Source: Vibrio sp. HI00D65 (GTDB lineage: Bacteria > Pseudomonadota > Gammaproteobacteria > Enterobacterales > Vibrionaceae). From it: a stretch of DNA of 64,000 nt. The notes under the pieces are model-generated. The model had not been told where the DNA came from. It was given only the letters and a program-made list of their open reading frames with translations, and did no database searches. The stretch covers positions 101,437 through 165,436 of the forward strand of contig NZ_LWEH01000140.1 of NCBI RefSeq assembly GCF_001635455.1. The letters are read 5' to 3'. This document shows, in pieces, positions 58,606 to 64,000 of the stretch; within the stretch, counting starts at the first letter, position 1; each line of letters begins with the position of its first letter. The translations under genes and the position numbers were made by a program.

Positions 58606-60164
58606 TACATTGCCTCCGGAAGACAAATACTGGAAGCAGAGCTTAACTGTGAAGACATAAATTCTGTTTGGCCATAGCGTTTCATCAAGGATTGCCATTC
58701 TTGTGCGCGCTCAAAGCTCAACTTAGGGTTAAGCGTTAGCTCATTAGAGGCTCGACTGATCATAAGTTTGGGGTTAAACGATGCTTTCAATGATTGAGCG
58801 ATAGGAAATAAGTGCTCCGATTGCCCCATCCCAAATAAAACGACATGACTGCGATTACTAAGCTGTACCAAATCCTGGGCGATGATGCCCTCTGATGAGA
58901 AGGTCAACGTGTTGATGGGCTGTACTTCAAAGCTCGCGTAAGCCTCAAGTAAGTTCTGTCTTGCCGAGATAGCCACTTGCAGGTTGTCACTCTCCAACGG
59001 TGAGAGATTTTCAGGGACTGTCACATAAATGGGGTATTGGTATTTTGCAGCCATGCGAAACACCTCTGCATCGAGCATAGAGATGCTTTTTAGATCCGCA
59101 TGAGTCAGGTAATCATGGTTTAAAACCAGCGCAGGTTTTGCCCCCGAGGTCATAAAACGTCTAACCCTCTTAAACATCTTATAGTTGTTTCCTTGACTAG
59201 AGACTGTGCTCTTTAATTCGCTACCTAATGTTGGAACATCCGCATCAAGCGCAACCATCTGATAGTCAAACATCTCTTTAGGCCAAACCATGTCTCTTAC
59301 TGGGGCTCCACGCTCTATTGCCAAGTGAAACTCACTCACCGCCAATTCGCGATTCATTGCATTGAGAGACTCCATCGTATCGACAAACTGTTGACTATCG
59401 ATACTCGAATGAGAAAGGCGAGACGCCTCTACCCACTGCTGTCGATAAGCCATACGTTGATTCACACGGCTTAATCGCTCTTGGGTAATAATGTGCTTTT
59501 CGATCGGATTTAGCGGATCGCTATAGGCAAGACCAGCCGCTGATATCTCGGAACCACTCAGTTCAACCCTTCTCTCCTGTCCCTCCAAAGAGCGAATAAG
59601 AGTCGTTGCTGCCTCAATGAATGATCCCGTCAAGTAGTCCCGACCATGCAGCATTTGGTGACCGGTATCAACAACGGTATCTGCGATGTCAAAACTATCG
59701 GGTATGTAATAGGAGCTTCTTGGAGCCAGATAAATCACAGCCGGCACTCCCAAACCATTAGAAGCATTCGCGAGAAAGCCAGGATCGAACAAAAGTGGAC
59801 GAGTCCTTGACCAGCCAGACAAAGATAACCGAAACACCAAATGAATCTGCTTAGCAACTTCACTAGGCGCGTCTATCGCATAAGCAGGTTGCTCTCCTGG
59901 TCGTGCTATCGGCGCATAATCATTAATCTGACGGATAATTTCTCGTCCAGAAGGGGTACTGTTAAGGGCGTTTAGGTGGGCTTGGACGGTTTGAATAAAT
60001 GAGTTGTCGGTAGTCTGCACATAAATATGCCGATCCACTTGATATAGGTGACCCTCTTCAGATGACATCGCGATGACTCGCCTTCCATCAGGGGGAGTAT
60101 GAATAGAAATGGACGCATGTGCGTTGAAGCAGGCGAGTGCAAAAAAGATGAATTTGATTTTCAT
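58605..60164 (-). CDS. Exported NleD/M91-like protein with altered zinc motif
   Basis: The 519-residue protein has a signal peptide (about residues 1-17). Residues about 55-245 resemble the M91 (NleD) metallopeptidase layout: LNSTPSGREIIRQI (67-80) matches NleD IESTDTGRTLLNCI, then a motif at 168-173 (GHQMLH), then SEISAAGL (205-212) and ITQERLSRVNQRMAYR (226-241), matching the EARTVGL and SENKFREEIGMPRR parts of NleD. The HExxH glutamate is replaced by Gln (HQMLH, codon CAA), so classical catalysis is doubtful. The C-terminal half (about 260-519) is unassigned; LVLNHDYLTHADLKSI and VVLFGMGQSEHL are its most motif-like parts. First gene of a two-gene operon. Confidence 0.7.
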   Translation of the reverse strand: MKIKFIFFALACFNAHASISIHTPPDGRRVIAMSSEEGHLYQVDRHIYVQTTDNSFIQTVQAHLNALNSTPSGREIIRQINDYAPIARPGEQPAYAIDAPSEVAKQIHLVFRLSLSGWSRTRPLLFDPGFLANASNGLGVPAVIYLAPRSSYYIPDSFDIADTVVDTGHQMLHGRDYLTGSFIEAATTLIRSLEGQERRVELSGSEISAAGLAYSDPLNPIEKHIITQERLSRVNQRMAYRQQWVEASRLSHSSIDSQQFVDTMESLNAMNRELAVSEFHLAIERGAPVRDMVWPKEMFDYQMVALDADVPTLGSELKSTVSSQGNNYKMFKRVRRFMTSGAKPALVLNHDYLTHADLKSISMLDAEVFRMAAKYQYPIYVTVPENLSPLESDNLQVAISARQNLLEAYASFEVQPINTLTFSSEGIIAQDLVQLSNRSHVVLFGMGQSEHLFPIAQSLKASFNPKLMISRASNELTLNPKLSFERAQEWQSLMKRYGQTEFMSSQLSSASSICLPEAM

Positions 60165-60250
60165 GATACAGCTCTGTTGGGTGGAAGAGCTTTATTCGAT
60201 AAGAGAGACAGGGCCGCATTCACTATGCTTACCTAAAGAACAAAGGATTA

Positions 60251-60267
60251 ATGCAAAGTGATTGCAT
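60251..60267. promoter_or_regulatory. Palindrome just downstream of the operon promoter
   Basis: Perfect 6-5-6 dyad ATGCAA-AGTGA-TTGCAT. If the predicted promoter is right, it covers about +4 to +20 of the transcript, a usual place for a repressor operator. Confidence 0.4.
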
Positions 60268-60277
60268 ATGATCTGGC

Positions 60278-60305
60278 ATATTACATTCTTATAAAGGCGC
60301 GTAAA
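60278..60305 (-). promoter_or_regulatory. Candidate sigma-70 promoter of the exported-protein operon
   Basis: Minus-strand TTTACG, 16-base spacer, TAATAT; four of six matches in each box, about 115 bp upstream of the M91-like gene. Confidence 0.35.
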
Positions 60306-60348
60306 CCCATTTACCCATTGAATAATAATAAACCAAGTTTAATCCAAT

Positions 60349-60870
60349 GGGTTTGTTGCAAAAACCTCGCTCCCCGCCCAGCTTTCGCTATGATTCATCC
60401 TTAAGCAAGCTTTATGGGAAAATCAGAATTCCAATTCCGTGACCTCTCGCGAGCTATCGGCAAAATTCTGGATTTTGCTTCCCCGATTAACCCAATAACC
60501 AATCGGCTTATGGAACGTTATTGCCAGTCTCAAGCGTAAAGGCCGTTTATGGTAAGATTTAGAACACCGGCAAGTGAAATATCTGAACAATGGTATTGAG
60601 TCTAACCATTCCTCTACTAAAAACCTCATAGAAGCCACTGGCGGCTTCAAAATGCAAAAGCAGGCTTGGTCAGCGATTCAAGATTTTGTAGGAATACGGA
60701 TGTTGAATAAGGGTCAGTTTGATTGTTGGCTATGTCGTGATGAGCCGAAATCGAGGGTACAGGAGAGGTCCGCCTTCGTTAACGAATTCTTCTATATTTT
60801 TGGTATTTATGCTTGAAATGAGGTGCTCAGATAGGCACATCAGAAATATTTTAATTTTTGCAAAAAGCCC
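60349..60870 (+). mobile_element. Decayed IS6-family insertion sequence
   Basis: The left end GGGTTTGTTGCAAA (60349-60362) fits IS6-family terminal repeats such as that of IS26. The other end TTTGCAAAAAGCCC (60857-60870) is a degraded inverse. Between them only the 3' part of a transposase remains, so about a third to a half of a full element is missing. No 8-bp target duplication is visible. Confidence 0.6.
60556..60816 (+). pseudogene. Transposase fragment (IS6-like, C-terminal part)
   Basis: An 86-codon open stretch preceded in frame by a stop (TAA at 60553). It holds the end of an IS6-type DDE transposase: HRQVKYLNNGIESNHSSTKN (region of the last catalytic Glu), ATGGFKMQKQAWSAIQDF and IRMLNKGQFD. 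The catalytic N-terminal part with the DD residues is gone, so it is inactive. Confidence 0.75.
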
Positions 60871-61032
60871 AGCAGTATAACAGTATGTAGTGCTCCAGTA
60901 GTTTCAACCTTAATGGTTGGCTTATATCCTGTAACTGAAAACATCACAACTAATACCAAAATTAAGCCACCCAACTATTTACAGAGCGAAGATAAGGTAT
61001 TCTCACATTCTTATTTTTATATCATTAAAATA

Positions 61033-61719
61033 TCAATCAACATCATCCAGAATTTTTGTTGAGTAACCTTGATACTTTTCATAGCTGTCCATATCCTCTT
61101 TATTACCTTTACTAGCTAGGTATTCGAGCAGCTTTCCAGCTTCAATAAAATCGTCCTTTGCGCCATATTTAAGCATAATAAAAGCTAAAGCTCTTGTTGA
61201 TGATTCCTCCCCCATTAAGTGAGAGTTGTAAAAACTCTGCTTTGCAAGGATATATAGTTCATTTTTTTTACTATTTTTATCATTTGAGTTTAATATATAC
61301 AAATAAATCTTACCTAGAAGACCATACGTAGCTGCACTATACTTCCCTTCTGGAACCTTTTTAAGTAAAGCCACCGATTTATTAACATCCCTATCAACAT
61401 GAAATCCTTGATAATATATAGAAGCTTCTAGGATCAAAGCATTAAAATTCCTTTTATATGTCATTTCACTTAGATTCAATAGAATTTCATTGTAATCATA
61501 AAGCTTATGAAGCTTTTCATAATTATTTAAATAAACAACAATGGCACCTAGTCGATCTTTATCACTTTTAGATTCAATATTTCCCGTAAAACAGTGATGT
61601 ATATCTTTATAATTATTGCATAATCTCACCTCTGTCTCATTCTCCATAGCAAAAAGCTCCTTTGAAAAAGAACTCGTTGAGTATATAAAAAAAAGAAAAA
61701 AAACTGCCATTAATTTCAT
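61033..61719 (-). CDS. Exported Sel1/TPR-like repeat protein
   Basis: The 228-residue protein has a signal peptide (about residues 1-19, MKLMAVFFLFFIYSTSSFS) and helical repeats of Sel1 type (for example ALILEASIYYQGFHVDRDVN, ATYGLLGKIYLYI, ARALAF-like segment). A good AAGGATAG ribosome site precedes the ATG. The coding sequence is very AT-rich compared with the flagellar genes, suggesting transfer. Exported Sel1-type proteins next to a toxin gene are often immunity proteins; here a headless toxin-like ORF lies 38 bp upstream on the same strand. That role is an inference. Confidence 0.65.
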   Translation of the reverse strand: MKLMAVFFLFFIYSTSSFSKELFAMENETEVRLCNNYKDIHHCFTGNIESKSDKDRLGAIVVYLNNYEKLHKLYDYNEILLNLSEMTYKRNFNALILEASIYYQGFHVDRDVNKSVALLKKVPEGKYSAATYGLLGKIYLYILNSNDKNSKKNELYILAKQSFYNSHLMGEESSTRALAFIMLKYGAKDDFIEAGKLLEYLASKGNKEDMDSYEKYQGYSTKILDDVD

Positions 61720-61757
61720 TCACTATCCTTTATTACATCACATGTTGAACTTGATAT

Positions 61758-61997
61758 TTATTTATAATAAAATTTATTTCTAATAGCATTGTTAATATTA
61801 GCATCAATATCACTAATATTGTCTATGACACTCTTCATGCTTGCCTCAACATTACCCTTAATGGTTGTATTACTAACACTACCTGCGGCTTCCATTCCAA
61901 CAATCCCTGTTGTGTCAGTATATAGCCCTCCCTTCACAGAGCCTACAGGAGTATTTAATTTGGGACCGAGACTCAGTTTACCAGCAACTTGCTTCAA
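61758..61997 (-). pseudogene. Headless ORF, possible toxin C-terminal remnant
   Basis: A 79-codon frame with no ATG start; it opens with TTG directly after an in-frame TAA, so it is likely the 3' end of a longer lost gene. The product is Gly/Val/Ser-rich and then helical (PVGSVKGGLYTDTTGIVGME; DNISDIDANINNAIRNKFY). No family recognised. A standalone gene using TTG cannot be fully excluded. Confidence 0.4.
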
Positions 61998-62210
61998 TTA
62001 ATCATAATAGTGTAAATAAAAACTCACACGCCTTAAAAAACCATAATTCATGAAATTATAATATGAAAAGTCAGAAAACAAGTAGAATAACCTTAAATGT
62101 CATGAATACTTAAAATATTTTCTATCACTTCACAATTTATACAACTTCATAATGAAAAAATAAACCTGATCTCATTAAATATTAATTGTAATTCTGATAA
62201 AGGTATCAAA

Positions 62211-63725
62211 ATGTTTGATTTAGTGAAGTGCACTTTTCTGTTTGCTTTTTTAATAACTACACAGGCTATCGCGCAGCCAAATTCTGAAGATAAAGTAAAC
62301 CTATGGGAGAAAGCGCTAGAAGTTCGATTAACACCAAATGAAATCGATCTATTGCATTTGGATACAAAAATCCGCTTACCTCGTTCTGTTCGCGCTAACA
62401 ATAAAGAAAGCTACGCGACTGCTCAAACAAATATACTCGGTTATGGCTTTAACCTTATTTCAGAGCAACCGATAAGAAATCGCTGTATTCTTAACCATAA
62501 ATATCAAACGATAAATAACTTCAGCCGATACATTGAAGGCCGAATTGTTACTAGCAAATCTGAGGTCGATGAATTTTTCTCTTCAGCACTTTCCACAAAT
62601 ATCGATGGGCGCTACGGTGGCATTTCTGCTTCTGCCCGCTTTAGACGCGATGTATCTAATAGCTTTCAAAACCTAGAACAGAACAATACGGTAGCCTTTG
62701 TTATTCAAGAGAGAACAAAAAGACTCATCCGTGACGCCTGGCCAACTCTTGACCCAAGGGCAAAAGCATTACTGGATACCAATACTGAAATCAGTAAAAG
62801 TAATTTTAGAGCACTCTGTGGTGATGAATTCATTGATGGTGTGCAATACGGTCGTGAGATCTCATTGTTGTTGCAAGTTAAATCAAAAACACAACGAAGT
62901 GAGGACGCGGCAAAAACGGCAGCACAGATATCCGCGAATTACATGTCGCTCGTTTCAGGTGGTCTAGATCATGAGACCAAAGAAAAATATCGACAGTATC
63001 AACAAGATTATGACATTGTGATAAAGGCCTACGCGGCAGGTGAGCCTATTACGCTTTCTGACACCAATTTATTTAACTTCGCCGAAAAATTAAGAACCTT
63101 TGAAAATAGTTCTGACAGACAAGACAGTATCCTCAGTTATCAAACCGCCGCCTACCAAGTGCCTGAACAAATGGAGTACTGGCAAACCTTTAAAGACTAT
63201 CGTCCAGCGAGAAATACAATGAAAAAATGGCATCAATTTATGGTATTTAAGCACCCAGACCTGTGCCAGTACCGCGATGCGAAATCTGTGTGTGCTCTTA
63301 CTCGGCAAGAGTATCAAGAAATGCAAATGAACTGTGCTAGCACCTACAACTGGAATCGTTGTCACGAACCAGAATCACCTCAGTGCCTGCTTCTTTCAGG
63401 CCAACCTTGTAACCAACTAAACATAATGGGCAAACTGAAATGGTATGATGCCGTTATTGATTGGGAACAAAGCTATGAAGCCATATTTCCAAAAGAAGCT
63501 GTTGAGCTTCATATTATTGGTTATGAGAAAAAATTAGAAAACCGAGAGGTTAAAACCCAAACGATTGATTTGAAGCTAAACCTTGACGACCCAAACCGAT
63601 TTAATGGTGAGTTTGTCTGTGATTTGATAATGAAAGAAGACAGAGTCGGTATGTGCGCTGTCCTTAATGATAAAGGTGTTGGTAAAGTCATTATAGAGGA
63701 ACTAAGGTATTTACTGAGGGATTAG
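62211..63725 (+). CDS. Exported protein with MACPF-like signature
   Basis: The 504-residue protein has a signal peptide (about residues 1-21, ending AIA). Residues about 130-245 resemble the membrane attack complex/perforin core: a beta-rich GGISASARFRRD, then FRALCGDEFIDGVQYGREIS (about 199-218), which sits where MACPF proteins have YGTHY followed by a Gly-Gly bend, and a helical Lys/Ala-rich stretch (KTQRSEDAAKTAAQIS) where membrane-inserting helices lie. The C-terminal part (about 345-500) has eight cysteines and likely forms a disulfide-bonded domain. No close family name can be given; the MACPF call is tentative. AAAGG precedes the ATG. Confidence 0.6.
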   Translation: MFDLVKCTFLFAFLITTQAIAQPNSEDKVNLWEKALEVRLTPNEIDLLHLDTKIRLPRSVRANNKESYATAQTNILGYGFNLISEQPIRNRCILNHKYQTINNFSRYIEGRIVTSKSEVDEFFSSALSTNIDGRYGGISASARFRRDVSNSFQNLEQNNTVAFVIQERTKRLIRDAWPTLDPRAKALLDTNTEISKSNFRALCGDEFIDGVQYGREISLLLQVKSKTQRSEDAAKTAAQISANYMSLVSGGLDHETKEKYRQYQQDYDIVIKAYAAGEPITLSDTNLFNFAEKLRTFENSSDRQDSILSYQTAAYQVPEQMEYWQTFKDYRPARNTMKKWHQFMVFKHPDLCQYRDAKSVCALTRQEYQEMQMNCASTYNWNRCHEPESPQCLLLSGQPCNQLNIMGKLKWYDAVIDWEQSYEAIFPKEAVELHIIGYEKKLENREVKTQTIDLKLNLDDPNRFNGEFVCDLIMKEDRVGMCAVLNDKGVGKVIIEELRYLLRD

Positions 63726-63745
63726 TGATGCTGGGAAAGAGATAG

Positions 63746-63790
63746 GGCACATACCTCTTTAGACCGCCTCTATGTGCCTTAAAGACTTTT
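63746..63790 (+). terminator. Terminator after the MACPF-like gene
   Basis: Stem GGCACATA/TATGTGCC (8 bp) with a 17-base loop, followed by TTAAAGACTTTTT, about 20 bp past the stop codon. Confidence 0.5.
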
Positions 63791-63808
63791 TAACTCGCTT
63801 ATTGAACA

Positions 63809-63840
63809 AAGGACAAACAATTGTACATTTGTTTGTCCTT
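63809..63840. terminator. Second hairpin downstream of the MACPF-like gene
   Basis: Perfect 11-bp stem AAGGACAAACA/TGTTTGTCCTT with a 10-base loop, T/A-rich flanks. Could serve a converging gene beyond the window. No gene is seen between here and the right edge. Confidence 0.5.
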
Positions 63841-64000
63841 CTTGTCGGAACTAAGGAAATGAAATTGAGTATAAAAAGAAATATCATAACATAGCTTCTT
63901 ATTCCCCACACACATCTTAATTATTGATAGTTTAAATACAAAACAATCTCTCCTATCAATACTCTCTTGTTAATATTGAATTAATAACACTGTGTTAACG

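Noticed and set aside
60420..60545. Short plus-strand frame at the left of the IS remnant (MGKSEFQFRDLSRAIGK...)
   Set aside because: It does not match an IS6 transposase N-terminus and has no continuation; probably scrambled element or flanking DNA.
60880..61000. Minus-strand frame resembling a small lipoprotein (ILVLVVMFSVTGYKPTIKV)
   Set aside because: The lipobox Cys is Tyr, there is no ATG with a ribosome site at the front, and it runs into the IS remnant. At most a decayed gene.

Overview
The window reads as chromosome-1 sequence of a marine Vibrio, probably near the Splendidus clade (inference). The evidence is gene order: a polar-flagellum and chemotaxis locus in the vibrio arrangement (three flagellin genes, flaG-fliD-flaI-fliS, flrA, flrBC, fliE to fliS-side genes, flhAFG, fliA, cheYZAB, parC-parP-cheW) followed by the ccm cytochrome c maturation operon. 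FlrA/FlrB/FlrC regulators, a CheW-like ParP with its ParC ATPase, and sigma-54 and sigma-28 promoters of vibrio type all point the same way. No rRNA, tRNA or CRISPR array was found.

Layout. 1-702: 3'-truncated mlaA lipoprotein gene. 819-7926: ccmABCDEFGHI (all minus strand), a periplasmic heme-delivery and cytochrome c ligation pathway with its own promoter. 8203-21041: one long minus-strand run flhA-flhF-flhG-fliA-cheY-cheZ-cheA-cheB-parC-parP-cheW-DUF2802, headed by a sigma-54 promoter. 21295-28947: fliKLMNOPQR-flhB (motor switch, hook-length control and export gate), with a sigma-54 promoter in front of fliK. 29127-34953: fliEFGHIJ, again with a clear sigma-54 promoter, and a terminator-like hairpin between fliG and fliH. 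35086-39220: flrBC (sigma-54 promoter) and flrA, the master regulators. 39449-42656: flaG-fliD-flaI-fliS. 42737-47330: three tandem flagellin genes, each with a recognisable sigma-28 promoter; a 0.9-kb spacer holds tandem intergenic repeats.

47451-56272 is housekeeping sequence: Dyp peroxidase and DUF2919 genes, DUF2956 and DUF4156 genes, a small winged-helix gene, yffB-dapE, an M15 peptidase, DUF2897, bamC-dapA, gcvR-bcp. From about 56.4 kb to the right edge the character changes to accessory DNA: a translationally coupled pair of exported proteins (one with an NleD/M91-like zincin region whose HExxH is HQxxH), a decayed IS6-type element, an AT-rich exported repeat protein next to a headless ORF that looks like a toxin C-terminal remnant, and an exported protein with a MACPF-like signature. 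This is the part most likely to hold an undescribed system.

How it works together: FlrA with sigma-54 would start the fliE, flhA, fliK and flrBC operons; FlrC and FliA (sigma-28) act later, and FliA reads the flagellin promoters. FlhF/FlhG set polar position and number, and ParC/ParP hold the CheA-CheW array at the pole. A notable pattern is that the CheY-docking peptide of FliM and the C-terminal tail of CheZ share a motif with three tandem copies inside CheA, which appears to lack an ordinary P2 domain.
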